Origin: CAJINA01 sp964636125
GTDB taxonomy: Bacteria > Desulfobacterota > Desulfobacteria > Desulfobacterales > CAJINA01
Direction of reading: 5' to 3'
Assembly (NCBI GenBank): GCA_964636125.1
Contig: CAZWPX010000004.1
Coordinates: forward strand, 91,097 to 155,096
DNA: 64,000 nucleotides
Shown here: positions 35,736-45,300 of the stretch, piece after piece
Numbering within the stretch: position 1 is the stretch's first letter
Layout of the letters: every line of letters starts with the position of its first letter
Notes under the pieces: model-generated
Told to the model about the DNA's origin: nothing
Seen by the model: the letters and a program-made list of their open reading frames with translations, nothing else
Databases searched by the model: none
Position numbers and translations under genes: made by a program

Positions 35736-37913
35736 ATGCACTCAAGCAAACTGCTATCTGTTTTTGTATTGATATCGGTTGGCCTGTTTTTTCTCTGCCC
35801 AACAGCCCCGGAGGCTCAAACACGAGGGCTTCAGGTGGTCGTGAAGGACCACGCTGGTAAAGAATTGTCTCTTTATCACGGCAGCTATGCCCTCCTGATC
35901 GGTGTCAGCCAATACACCCATGGCTGGCCCAAGCTTGAAGCCATACCCGGTGAAATGAAAAAACTGAATGCAGCCCTGGTAGCGAACGGGTTTAAGGTTG
36001 AAACCGTTATGGACCCGGATAGTACCAAGCTGCAAAATGCCTTTTCAAATTTCATTGACCACTATGGATATGATCCCAACAACAGGCTGTTGTTTTTCTA
36101 TTCAGGCCATGGATACAGCAACAAAAGCAAAACAAAAGGTTACCTGGTACCAGCCGATGCCCCTGATCCAAGAGAGGATTGGCGTGGATTTCTGCGCAAA
36201 GCGTTGAATATGTCTTACATCCTGGCGGATTGTAAAGCCATGGAGGCCAAGCATTCCCTGTTTTTGTTCGATAGCTGTTTTTCAGGGACAATTTTTAAAA
36301 CACGGGCCATGCCGGAACATCCCCCGTACATTTCAAGTATCACGGCCAGCCCGGTCCGCCAGTTTATTTCAGCCGGCAGTGCGGGCGAGGAAGTGCCGGC
36401 GATAAGCGTTTTCGTCCCTTCCTTTATTCGTGCGCTGCGTGGCGAAGGGGATGTAGATGGTGACGGTTACATGACCGGAACGGAACTGGGCATGTATCTG
36501 CACAAAAAAGTACTGTCCTATGAGACCGGCCAGACTCCCCAATACGGCAAGATCCGGGATCCCAATCTCGATGAGGGTGATTTTGTCTTCATGCTGGCCA
36601 GTTCAGGCGCAACGATTGAAAAACCGCCAAAACCAAAAGCCAAGAAAACCTACCTGTCGGTCGAGGGAACCGTAGCCGGGGCCACCGTGTTTGTTAATGG
36701 TAGCAAGGCTGGAAAGACGCCCCTGAATAAGTTTTCGATCAAATCAGGCCAACACAAGGTCCGCGTGGAGAAAGCGGGTTACGAACCTTACCGGAAAACG
36801 ATCCGGGTAAAAAGTGGTCGTGACATTTCCGTGTGGGTGGATTTAACAAAAAAAGCTCCTCCCAAAGGGCAGCTGCATGTGGATACTGACCCCCCGGATG
36901 CCCGCATAAGGATTTTGAATATCGGTCCCGCATTTACCCAGGGCATTGAACTTGAAGCGGGCCGGTATCTTGTCGAAGTCTCGGCCGATGACTATGAAGC
37001 CAGGAGATTGTGGGTGTCTCTGGGGGCAGGGGAGGATAAGCGTGTCACTGTCCGGTTGGAACCGGTGCCGAAGGTAGAGGTGCCTGTTGCGGAACCCATT
37101 ATCAACAGCATTGGCATGGAGTTTGTCTATATCAACCCGGGCTCATTCATGATGGGAAGCCCGGACTCCGAACAAGGTCGCCAGGACGACGAGTATCAAC
37201 ATCTGGTAGAACTAACCAGGGAATTTTACCTGCAGGCAACCGAGGTAACGGTAGGTCAGTGGCGCAGTTTTGCCGAGGGCAGAGAGTACGAAACCGAGGC
37301 TGAGAGACAAGGGTGGGCCTGGATATGGGATGGCCGGCGATGGGGAAAAAAATACGGGTATTATTGGGATAGGCCCGGTTTCGATCAAAATGATGACCAA
37401 CCTGTGACCTGTGTGTCCTGGAATGACGCTCAAAAATTTATCGAGTGGCTGAATCAATCGGATGATCAAGGGGCGTATCGTCTGCCGACAGAGGCCGAGT
37501 GGGAATATGCGGCCCGGGCCGGGAGTGAAACCGCCTTTGCCAATGGTGACATCAGCGAACCCAAATGCGGTTTCGATGCGAACTTGAATCTCATGGGCTG
37601 GTACTGTGGCAATGCCGACAGCAAGTCCTACAGCGTCGGGCTGAAGCAGGCCAACGAGTGGGGCCTGTATGACATGCACGGGAATGTGTGGGAGTGGTGT
37701 CAGGACTGGTATGCTAATGAATACCCCACCGATTCTGCTGCAGATCCAAAGGGACCGTCGTCGGGCCCGGGCCGAGTGGTTCGTGGCGGCGGTTGGGATT
37801 ACACCGCCAGGCGCTGCCGGTCGGCTTTTCGATCGAGGGAGTGGCCGAGCGATCGCTTCAACTACCTTGGCTTCCGGGTTGCACTTTCCCCAATTGATGA
37901 TCCGGCCGATTAA
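35736..37913 (+). CDS. Exported caspase-like (C14) protein with PEGA repeats and FGE-sulfatase domain
   Basis: A 725 aa protein with a signal peptide (about 1-28, ending PEAQT) and CAGGAG before ATG 35736. Residues 45-260 form a caspase-fold p20 domain with His125 in FFYSGHGYSNK and Cys181 in LFDSCFSG. Two PEGA domains follow (about 305-375 and 385-450), then a formylglycine-generating-enzyme-like domain (about 455-720) with SIGMEFVYINPGSFMMGSP, YRLPTEAEWEYAARAG, GLYDMHGNVWEWCQDW and VVRGGGWD. Caspase and FGE-like domains are often joined in signalling or conflict proteins, but here the chain is exported. It lies alone. Which substrate the caspase cuts is unknown. Confidence 0.9.
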   Translation: MHSSKLLSVFVLISVGLFFLCPTAPEAQTRGLQVVVKDHAGKELSLYHGSYALLIGVSQYTHGWPKLEAIPGEMKKLNAALVANGFKVETVMDPDSTKLQNAFSNFIDHYGYDPNNRLLFFYSGHGYSNKSKTKGYLVPADAPDPREDWRGFLRKALNMSYILADCKAMEAKHSLFLFDSCFSGTIFKTRAMPEHPPYISSITASPVRQFISAGSAGEEVPAISVFVPSFIRALRGEGDVDGDGYMTGTELGMYLHKKVLSYETGQTPQYGKIRDPNLDEGDFVFMLASSGATIEKPPKPKAKKTYLSVEGTVAGATVFVNGSKAGKTPLNKFSIKSGQHKVRVEKAGYEPYRKTIRVKSGRDISVWVDLTKKAPPKGQLHVDTDPPDARIRILNIGPAFTQGIELEAGRYLVEVSADDYEARRLWVSLGAGEDKRVTVRLEPVPKVEVPVAEPIINSIGMEFVYINPGSFMMGSPDSEQGRQDDEYQHLVELTREFYLQATEVTVGQWRSFAEGREYETEAERQGWAWIWDGRRWGKKYGYYWDRPGFDQNDDQPVTCVSWNDAQKFIEWLNQSDDQGAYRLPTEAEWEYAARAGSETAFANGDISEPKCGFDANLNLMGWYCGNADSKSYSVGLKQANEWGLYDMHGNVWEWCQDWYANEYPTDSAADPKGPSSGPGRVVRGGGWDYTARRCRSAFRSREWPSDRFNYLGFRVALSPIDDPAD

Positions 37914-38082
37914 CGTAAGCAACCGCCATAGCACAGGCAGGCCGTTGCGGAGCAGGCCTTTAGCATGCGCAGAGGGTATTCCCGGAAAGGACCATACAAT
38001 TAGATTCCTCTCCTATGAAAGCCTGCCAGGGGTGATGCAAATCGACTTCCATTCTTACCCATCCATGCAATCTGCTTCCTGA

Positions 38083-38248
38083 TTTAGGGCCTCGGAAAAA
38101 AATAATTGCGCAAGCTTGTGCCGGATTTTGGTTCGTCCGCAAGGCAGATCCGCCGGTGCATATCAGGATATGTAGCGGTGGATGTAACGCAGCAGACGGG
38201 CTAAAAGACAAGCAAGATGTGTAATTACTTATTTCCGCGGCCCTTAAA
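38083..38248. repeat. 166-bp long-hairpin element (MITE-like)
   Basis: The left edge TTTAGGGCCTCGGAAA is mirrored by the right edge TTTCCGCGGCCCTTAAA. The exact middle of the element is the palindrome CATATCAGGATATG (38159-38172), whose centre coincides with the element's own centre. Between them the arms pair imperfectly (for example GATCCGCCGG against CCACCGCTAC read inversely). The whole can fold into one long stem. The right arm recurs at 39476-39513. The remaining 37914-38300 gap holds no gene. Confidence 0.65.
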
Positions 38249-38300
38249 CCTGTGATTTTAAAGTTCAGTGAATTTCAAGACATCGAATGAAAGGCGTGGC

Positions 38301-38882
38301 ATGAAATTGATCAAAAAAGTAAAGTTTGGAATAGTGATCGTTCTGGTTGTCATTTTGGCGCTGTTTTTCTATTACAATTTGCCCCGTACTGCCGTGGTCC
38401 AGATTTCCGGCACCGATGTGAAGCGGATTGACAAGAACAAGAATGCCGTTGAGAATCAAAAAAATAACAAATCCGCTGGGGAACTGGCCCAGCAGACATC
38501 AGATGTCAGGTTTATCAATTCGATGTCTCGGAGCGGCAAAACCATGGTGTTCCGCAACGAAGACACCGGCTGGGGGTGGCCGCCGTATCTCAAATTCGAC
38601 AGTGCCGACCTAACCGCCGAAGCCCAGTCCTTTGCTGCCGACCAGGCAAAGCCATGGGTTCTGGTCAAATACTATGGCTGGAGGATTAAAGTTTTCTCGA
38701 TGTTTCCGAATGTGGTGGACTTAAAAGTTGTCGATCGTGAGCACTCCCATTTTCCTTTGTTCAATATTGTGTTTTTCATCCTGTTGGTTACGGTTATCTT
38801 GATTGCCAGAACCCAAATCAAGAAACTTGTCGATAAAGTGCGCAGCAAGAAAAGACCGAAGAATGACGAGTTGGGTGCCTGA
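38301..38882 (+). CDS. DUF1523 family membrane protein
   Basis: A protein of 193 aa from ATG 38301 (AAGG nine bases upstream; a GTG at 38268 is in frame but less good). There is one TM at about 6-27 and a second at about 150-170, with a periplasmic domain between. The family signature is plain: VVQISGTDVKRID, DVRFINSMS, RNEDTGWGWPPYLKFDSADL and YYGWRIKVFSMFPN. The family is widespread in proteobacteria without known function. The next, broken reading frame starts at its stop, so the two may once have formed an operon. Confidence 0.85.
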   Translation: MKLIKKVKFGIVIVLVVILALFFYYNLPRTAVVQISGTDVKRIDKNKNAVENQKNNKSAGELAQQTSDVRFINSMSRSGKTMVFRNEDTGWGWPPYLKFDSADLTAEAQSFAADQAKPWVLVKYYGWRIKVFSMFPNVVDLKVVDREHSHFPLFNIVFFILLVTVILIARTQIKKLVDKVRSKKRPKNDELGA

Positions 38883-38938
38883 CCAAAAAAGATGGGTGGC
38901 TTTGGGGCACTATTGCCATATCCGCTCTAATTTGCTTA

Positions 38939-39365
38939 TTGGTTCCGTGCTTTCTCATTAACGCGCCTATTAATCCATTGCTCAAGTTTGGTATTGCACT
39001 CTTATGTTTGGCTGTTTTCGGTTTTTTGTTCCATGTGCTTTTCAGAGTTCAATATGTGCTTACCCCGACAGACCTGCTTATTCGCTACCCGTCCATGAAC
39101 CAGCGGGTGCCTTTGATAGAAATATATTTCGTGACGCCCATGATTATGGAAAAGCGTGCCACCAGGGCACTCGATACATTTATTTACAACGCTACCATTC
39201 TTTCAGCTAAAAAGAGAGCGGCCGAATCAAATGTATGCGTTGATTTTTGAGGATTTCGAGAAAGCGGAGGACTTTCGATGGTATCTGAAAGAGAATACCG
39301 GTATTGATTCCGGAAGACTTCAAGTTGCCTATTTCAGACCTGCTTCAAGACCAGGCTGGAATTAA
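38939..39365 (+). pseudogene. Frameshifted small membrane protein, PH-like
   Basis: A frame without a good start codon (TTG 38939; open back to 38867) encodes two hydrophobic segments, then VQYVLTPTDLLIRYPSMNQR and VPLIEIYFVTP, resembling the core of bacterial PH-like domain proteins. It stops at 39250. The natural continuation YALIFEDFEKAEDFRWYLKE lies in another frame (to 39365), so a frameshift near 39215-39235 has split the gene. Without a proper start and with the shift, it is probably not functional. Confidence 0.5.
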
Positions 39366-39366
39366 T

Positions 39367-39465
39367 ATGGCGATTATTACCGACAGTATTCTTGAAAAAG
39401 GTTGGATCCCTGATGGATTTGAGCAGAAAGCAGGTTATCGGATCTACTATTACGCGAACGCGTGA
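39367..39465 (+). CDS. Small unrecognised ORF
   Basis: ATG 39367 opens a 32-codon frame, MAIITDSILEKGWIPDGFEQ and on to YYYANA. The composition is protein-like (aromatic residues, no low complexity), but there is no clear ribosome site and I recognise no family. It may be a fragment of a larger gene lost with the insertion of the adjacent repeat at 39476. Confidence 0.2.
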   Translation: MAIITDSILEKGWIPDGFEQKAGYRIYYYANA

Positions 39466-39475
39466 AATATCCGGG

Positions 39476-39513
39476 TTAAGGGCCGCGGAAAAAATAATTA
39501 CACATCTTGCTTG
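39476..39513. repeat. Second copy of the hairpin-element arm
   Basis: TTAAGGGCCGCGGAAA at 39476 and TAATTACACATCTTGCTTG ending at 39513 match, almost base for base, the inverse of the right arm of the 38083-38248 element. No second arm follows, so this is a solo end or a deleted copy. After it, about 290 bp up to the next gene hold only small repeats. Confidence 0.6.
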
Positions 39514-39631
39514 ATACCGCAATCCCATTGGCGATGTCATCACCAGGACATCCATACCCCCATAGGATCCTGTCCTTATGTCGAATTCGATTTAAATCTC
39601 CAATGTTGCTACTACTGAAAAAATGATACTG

Positions 39632-39745
39632 ATGTGAAACTACATTGATTATTCCTGGCGGATGCCCCCACCGCAACAAACCACCAACAAACCACCAACA
39701 AACCGGTTGACGGATGTTGCAAACCGAACTAATGTGAAAGCACAT
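39632..39745. promoter_or_regulatory. Palindromes and tandem repeat upstream of the ribbon-helix-helix gene
   Basis: ATGTGAAACTACAT (39632-39645) and ATGTGAAAGCACAT (39732-39745) are related palindromes exactly 100 bp apart, the second a perfect ATGTG-N4-CACAT. Between them is a tandem repeat of CAACAAACCAC (39674-39684 and 39685-39695, third copy partial to 39704). They lie 62-175 bp upstream of a ribbon-helix-helix gene. Such proteins commonly bind repeated short operators near their own gene, so autoregulation is a fair guess. Confidence 0.4.
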
Positions 39746-39806
39746 TAATAAAATGTATCAATCAACCAGGCGAAGGCTCCACCAAAATTAGAAAAAGGAA
39801 AAAGTC

Positions 39807-40169
39807 ATGGCGAAAAAATCAACAGGAAAAGCAAAAATGCAAGTGACGATCCAGCTAGAGCCTGAATTTGTAGAGAAAATTGACCAGTTGGCAGAAAGCC
39901 TGGGTATGCCCCGCAGCCAGGTCATGCGCAATTTGATGAAAAATGGATATGATGATGCTGTGATCCTGGAAAAAGCAGGCCTGTTCACTGCTTATAGATT
40001 CGGTGAAAAGGTCGTACGCAAAATTAAAGAAGGCTTGATGATGGGCAGATACAGCCTGGATGAAGATGGTGAATTAAAAATCAATTATAAGGACGAACAA
40101 CCTTCAAATGCATCCAGGAGCGAAAACCTGCCGCGGAGAAGGCCCAATCGAATTGGCCGGTTAGTTTGA
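39807..40169 (+). CDS. Ribbon-helix-helix (CopG/MetJ-Arc-like) DNA-binding protein
   Basis: A 120 aa basic protein. Residues 10-45 show the RHH pattern: a strand MQVTIQLEPEFVEKIDQLAE, then a turn and second helix GMPRSQVMRNLMKNGYDDA. The C-terminal half (GLFTAYRFGEKVVRKIKEGL ...) is not one I know. AAAGGA stands before ATG 39807. No toxin-like partner gene lies next to it; the next gene is a ketoacyl synthase. A fragment of a second copy of this gene lies at 41.5 kb, so the gene pair once flanked the ketosynthase. Confidence 0.75.
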   Translation: MAKKSTGKAKMQVTIQLEPEFVEKIDQLAESLGMPRSQVMRNLMKNGYDDAVILEKAGLFTAYRFGEKVVRKIKEGLMMGRYSLDEDGELKINYKDEQPSNASRSENLPRRRPNRIGRLV

Positions 40170-40187
40170 AGAAAAATAAGAAAATGC

Positions 40188-40212
40188 CTTTGGGGTCGGT
40201 GGGACCCCAAAG
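40188..40212 (+). terminator. Perfect 10-bp hairpin after the RHH gene
   Basis: CTTTGGGGTC pairs perfectly with GACCCCAAAG across a five-base loop, 18 bp after the RHH stop and about 100 bp before the next gene. There is no T-run behind it, so termination would be imperfect; it may also protect mRNA ends. Confidence 0.5.
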
Positions 40213-40314
40213 ACCCTTGATAAAAGAATTACCGAAAATAGTGTCGACATCTGAGACTCATTTCATTATAGGCTAATGGCCTAACAACTAATATTTTAAC
40301 AGGAGCTTTGACCC

Positions 40315-41454
40315 ATGACCCATGCTGCCATTACCGGTTGGGGCAAATGTATGCCCCCGGCTGTTTTAACCAATCAGGATCTGTCCACCTTTCTGGACAC
40401 CAACGACGAATGGATTGTCAGCCGTACCGGTATCGCCGAGCGCCGCGTGACCCATGTGCTGCCCGGTGAAATGGCCTATGTGGCCGGGGCCCGGGCCCTG
40501 GCCTGTGCCGACTTGCCTGCGGACAAACTGGATTTGATCATTTACGGCAGCTGCACCAACGACGAGCAGGTACCCAATTCAGCCTCCGGGATCCAGTTTC
40601 GGCTGGGGGCGGTTAAAGCCGCCGCAATGGATGTGGACACGGCCTGTACGAGCTTTTTATATGCCCTGACGACCGCCACGGCTATGATTCGTACCGGTGT
40701 GGTGGCCAATGCACTGGTTATTGGCGTTGAGGCCATCTCCCCCTATATGGACTGGAGCAATCGCAACGTGGCCGTGCTGTTCGGCGATGGGGCCGCCGCG
40801 GTTGTCCTGCAGGAGAGTGAAACCGCAGAAGGTGTGATTGGCGAAACCCTGGGGTGCATTGCCGACGCCCGCCATACCTTGCGTGTGCGTGGCATCGGCG
40901 GGGCCTATGCCAATTCCGGCGTGATGCTGGGCGATACCATTTGGGATTTTGACGGCCAGGAAATTTTCAAGCGCGCCGTCAAGGGCATGACCGCCGCTTC
41001 CGAAGCAGTCCTGGCCAAGAGCGGGACAACCGTGGGCGATATTGATCTGGTTGTGCCCCACCAGGCCAACCTGCGGATCATAAAATACCTCACCCAACGC
41101 ATCGGCGTACCGGATGAAAAAGTGATGCTCACTGTCCAGAATTACGGCAATATGTCGGCCGCTACCGTTCCGGTAGCACTGGTGGAGGCCCTGGAGGAGG
41201 GCCGGGTCAAGCCCGGCGCCCTGATCCTCATGCCGGCCTTTGGAGGGGGACTGACCCTGTGTTCTCACCTGGTGCGCTGGGGGGAACGCGTCACGCCGCT
41301 GGGCACTACGGACGTGGACCTTGCCTCCTGCAACCGGTCTGGTTTGGAACTGGTCAACGAAATCCGGGCAGCCAAGGACCCGGCGGACCGATCCCGGGCC
41401 CGCCTTCAGGCCACATCATTTCCGGATTTTCCCAGTGAGAGTTCTGACAATTAG
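40315..41454 (+). CDS. 3-oxoacyl-ACP synthase III (FabH-like)
   Basis: A 379 aa thiolase-fold condensing enzyme. The Cys-His-Asn triad of KAS III is complete: Cys111 in DVDTACTSFLYA, His249 in VVPHQANLRI and Asn279 in NYGNMSAATVP. The N-terminus has DEWIVSRTGIAERR. It is about 50 residues longer at the C-terminus than E. coli FabH (after SHLVRWGERV), a feature of a deltaproteobacterial subgroup. AGGAG precedes ATG 40315. It could start fatty acid chains from an unusual primer. The TetR gene downstream may control it or the following genes. No other fatty acid genes are adjacent. Confidence 0.9.
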   Translation: MTHAAITGWGKCMPPAVLTNQDLSTFLDTNDEWIVSRTGIAERRVTHVLPGEMAYVAGARALACADLPADKLDLIIYGSCTNDEQVPNSASGIQFRLGAVKAAAMDVDTACTSFLYALTTATAMIRTGVVANALVIGVEAISPYMDWSNRNVAVLFGDGAAAVVLQESETAEGVIGETLGCIADARHTLRVRGIGGAYANSGVMLGDTIWDFDGQEIFKRAVKGMTAASEAVLAKSGTTVGDIDLVVPHQANLRIIKYLTQRIGVPDEKVMLTVQNYGNMSAATVPVALVEALEEGRVKPGALILMPAFGGGLTLCSHLVRWGERVTPLGTTDVDLASCNRSGLELVNEIRAAKDPADRSRARLQATSFPDFPSESSDN

Positions 41455-41510
41455 ATGCTAACCTGTGTCCACCCATATATTGCAATAATTTTATGTGTAT
41501 GAAAATTATG

Positions 41511-41566
41511 TGAAAACACATCAGAAGAATGTAGGGTTGTACACTGCTTATCGATTCGGGGAATAG
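41511..41566 (+). pseudogene. Fragment of a second ribbon-helix-helix gene
   Basis: The reading NVGLYTAYRFGE followed by a stop at 41564-41566 matches residues of the intact RHH protein at 39.8 kb (KAGLFTAYRFGEK), with clear base-level similarity over about 40 bp (for example CACTGCTTAT and GATTCGG). It is preceded at 41508-41521 by ATGTGAAAACACAT, the same palindrome as upstream of the intact gene. It seems to be the leftover of a duplicated or rearranged copy. Confidence 0.5.
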
Positions 41567-41578
41567 GCACAATTTCTC

Positions 41579-41621
41579 TTGACAACTGTGCGCATATCGT
41601 TAAAATGAGCGCAAACTCATT
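41579..41621 (+). promoter_or_regulatory. Sigma70-type promoter and overlapping operator of the TetR gene
   Basis: TTGACA (41579-41584), 16 bp, then TAAAAT (41601-41606). The palindrome AATGAG-CGCAAA-CTCATT (41604-41621) overlaps the -10 box, and ATGAGC recurs at 41624. It lies about 55-95 bp before the TetR start. A repressor dimer there would block its own promoter, as is common in the family. Confidence 0.6.
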
Positions 41622-41674
41622 ATATGAGCCTATAATTTCTTTATGAGCAACCACCTTATCCGGTTGGTGATCCC

Positions 41675-42334
41675 ATGGAACATTCCTCCCCCATATCCAA
41701 AGGCGAACAGCGGCGGCTGCGACGGGCTTCGGCCCGTCGGGCGGAGATCATCGCCGCCGCCGGCGCGGTGTTTCGCGAAAAAGGATATGCCGGCGCCACC
41801 ACCAAGGAGATCGCCGACCGGGCAGACGTGGCAGAGGGGACCCTGTACAAGTATTTTGCCAGCAAGCGCGAACTGCTCATGGCCTACGTCATGGGCGTCG
41901 TCGAACTGAGCCGGTCCATATTAGACCATATGCCACCGGGAGACCCGGAGAGCGCACAACAGGATTTGGCCCAGGCCTTTACGTTCCATTTTACGGTGGT
42001 TCGAGACCAGCCGTTTCTCTCCATGCTGATCCATGAGGCCATTCGCATGGATACGGCCTTTGGGGAAACGTTTCAGGCCCAGTTCATGGATCCCACGGTG
42101 GCGGCGAGCGAGGAGCGGGTCTCCCGATGGATCGTTTCGGGGCACGGCCGCCGGGTGGACACTCGCGTCGCCGCCCAGGTAATCAACGCCATGATGATCG
42201 GTTTTGACGTCATTCTCAGTGGTAAGACAGATCCCCACCTGGAATCACTCGATGCCGAGTCACTCGGCCGCTGCGTCGCCGACATTGTGCTTAACGGGCT
42301 TGGCAGGGGAACCACCGACACAGATAACCAATGA
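41675..42334 (+). CDS. TetR family transcriptional regulator
   Basis: A 219 aa regulator. The N-terminal HTH is typical: RRAEIIAAAGAVFREKGYAG, then TTKEIADRADVAEGTLYKYF and ASKRELLMAYV. The C-terminal ligand domain is not diagnostic. The start is ATG 41675. A promoter with an overlapping palindrome lies upstream, and the gene precedes a giant exported protein gene by 45 bp. It may regulate that gene, the KAS III upstream, or itself. Confidence 0.9.
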   Translation: MEHSSPISKGEQRRLRRASARRAEIIAAAGAVFREKGYAGATTKEIADRADVAEGTLYKYFASKRELLMAYVMGVVELSRSILDHMPPGDPESAQQDLAQAFTFHFTVVRDQPFLSMLIHEAIRMDTAFGETFQAQFMDPTVAASEERVSRWIVSGHGRRVDTRVAAQVINAMMIGFDVILSGKTDPHLESLDAESLGRCVADIVLNGLGRGTTDTDNQ

Positions 42335-42379
42335 CAGGAAAAAGAATGCGTCCACTCACTCTTTACAGGGGAGTTCGCC

Positions 42380-45300
42380 ATGCCTTCAAAGTCAATCCGC
42401 CTGATGGTCTGGATGACCATACTGCTTGCCGTTGTCGCTGCAACGGCCGTTGCTGAGCCGACGCTGCTCACCAAAGAATTGTTTCATGACAACGGCCAAC
42501 CCTATATCCGGTACACCTACTACCTTTCCGATGGCGTCGAAGTCCTTCACGGCGATTACAACACCTGGGATGAAAACGGTGTGATGCGCTGGGACCATCA
42601 TTACCAGGACGGATTAAAGGCCGGCCGTTTTCTGGCATTCAACGGCGCCGGCGTCCAGGTTCAGGAGGACAACTACAAGGCGGATCTGCGGCACGGCAAA
42701 TCGAGATTCTGGACGGACAACGGCAAATTGCAATGGGAGCAGACCCACAGCGGCGGCCAGTTCCACGGTGTGCAAACTTACTGGAGCCTCTACACGGAGC
42801 CGCCGCATATTTCTTCCCAAGAATATTTTGCAAATGGCGTCCGCACGGGTGCCTGGCCCGAATTTCAGCCAGACGGGAGCAAAAGCTGGGAAACCGTATA
42901 CGAAAACGGCATGGTCGCCTACGAAACGAGCTGGTCATACCACCCCAACGGACAGGTCTCTGGGGAGACCATCTATGAAGCCGTCGACGGCATCAATCAC
43001 GAAACTTATACCTCGTGGCATGACAACGGTCAGTTGGAAAACTGGTCTTTTTACCAGAATGGCATGGAGGCGGGCGTCTGGCTCAGTTGGGATGCAAACG
43101 GCAACCTTATCCGGCAGGAAGACTACGAACTCGGCGAACGGGTCACATCGCAGCAGTGGTATTGGAGCAGCGCGGGCATACCGACTTTTCACTCGATTGA
43201 AACTAATGAAAACGGTGTTGCCATGCGGATGGAAACGTCCTGGTTTGCCAGCGGCGGCATGTCCGCTCAGGAGACATACCTTGACTATGCCGGTCACGGC
43301 ATCTGGAAGTACTGGTATGAAAACGGCCAAATCTCCAAAGAGGAGGAATATGACAATGATCTCGAAACCGGCGAATGGATGCAGTGGTATGATAACGGCC
43401 AGTTGATGTGGAAAGGCGCCTACGAGAACTATTTGAAAACCGGCCGCTGGACCTGGTGGGACCAGTGGGGCAACCAAACGATGGAGGAGCACTACGACAA
43501 CGGTTTTAAGGTGTCCGAGTCGTCCTGGGGATGGCAGGCCCCCGATTCCGGTTCCCCGGCCGTCACTTATCACTCCCAGAGCGAACTTCGTGACGGGCAA
43601 TGGTATACGTTGGTCAGCTGGTATGCGACCGACGGTCAGATCCTCGCCAGGGAAACATCAATAGATGATTTACGACAGGGAGAATACACAGCCTGGCACA
43701 GTAACGGCCAGATGAAACAATACGGTAAGTACCTTGATGATGCCAAAGAGGGACCCTGGAAGGAATGGTACGACAACGGCCGTTTGGCCACCCGTGGCGA
43801 CTATCACAGCGGGGCGAAAACCGGACTGCACCTCTATTGGGATGTCGATGGGTTTCTCTACGAGGAGCGCATCTTCCACAGCGGCTTCTTTAAATGGAAA
43901 CGCTACAGTTTCCATTTTCACGAGGACGCCTACCATCCCCTGACCAATACAGGTGCCAATTTTGACGCCGGGTACATGTGCGGCACATGGAACCATCAAT
44001 ACTACGCTGAGTTGAGTGCCGGTGTATGGGAAAAGTACTACTGGACGACAACCAATGAACCCTGCCCCGAGATCGTGGCGGAGGAACCGCCACACACCGC
44101 CCCGCAACCCGAGAAGCTCGAGATCAGGGGGCATGTCACCCATGCCCGTACAGGGCTGCCGGTTCCAGGGGCAGAGATTACCACGGGGACGGGCGGCAGC
44201 GTTCAAACCACGACCGACACCAGGGGCTTTTACGCTGTAACCATGGACGCGGCAGTCAACACGCCGTTGGTTGTAGAGAAAACGGGCTACTACACCTATT
44301 CGGGCACCATATCAACCGGCGCCTATCAGACCACCGTGCATGACATCGCGATGAAGGCAAAGGCCGGCCCGGCCCCGGCCATCACCGCTGTCCAATCACA
44401 GTATGGCGGGTTTTTCATCCACGGCATCGCCGTCGAAAACACTTACACCATCTCGGTGGACTGGAACGGCGACCCGGGCCACCTCCTGTTGGAACTCAAC
44501 GGGAGCAGCAACCAGATCGACGCGACCGGCACCACGATATCGACGACGGTGAACATGGGGAGTCTCAACGGCAGCCTCAGCGCCAAGGGCAACGTGATCA
44601 AGGTCAAGGCCGTGAACGCCGCCGGCGCCACGTCCGAACCGGTGTTCCGTTATCCCATCGTCATTCCGGTGCCTGCCTGGTCTCAGAGCCTGGGGACGTT
44701 CGGAAACATAGAATACGAGGACGGCGCGGTCGCCTATAACCTTGAAAAAGCCTGGCCTGCGGAACCCCTGGAAATCCAGATCAATGAAAAGACACTGGGA
44801 TCGACATGGTGGGCTGCGTGGAACCTCATGCCCCTTGTCGGCGGCAGGCCTTTCGGTGTGCCGCCCACCCAGGCCAATTTGGCCGTCGAGGCCAAAAGCG
44901 ACGGCAGCGGCAGCGTCACTCTCACAGGCGCCACCGGATTCCAGGCTGCCGGCCAGGATATTACGAGCACGGTGGGCGGCCGGGGGAACCTGAAATACGA
45001 ATCAGGCAACGGCCTGATGTGGATGGGAGCCGATTTTCTACTTGGCCTGGAAGGCACCATGAAGAAAGAGGTGGGGCCTGTCACCCTGATCCCCGCTCTT
45101 GAAGGCGCCATAAGCCTGCCCCTGGTGGGTCGGGTCGTCAAGTGGTTTAACGAACTGGCCGTTATCGACGGCAGCATCAACGCGGCCGCCAACGTGGACG
45201 CCCAACTGGTGAGCGAAACCGGTGATGTGGGATTTCACCAGGCAGAAGGGGAGGTCGCCGCCGGTGTCGGCATCGGTCTTTCCGCCGATGTTTCCAAAGC

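Noticed and set aside
39674..39704. CRISPR-like array
   Set aside because: The 11-bp CAACAAACCAC repeats are contiguous without spacers; no CRISPR array or cas gene is seen anywhere in the window.
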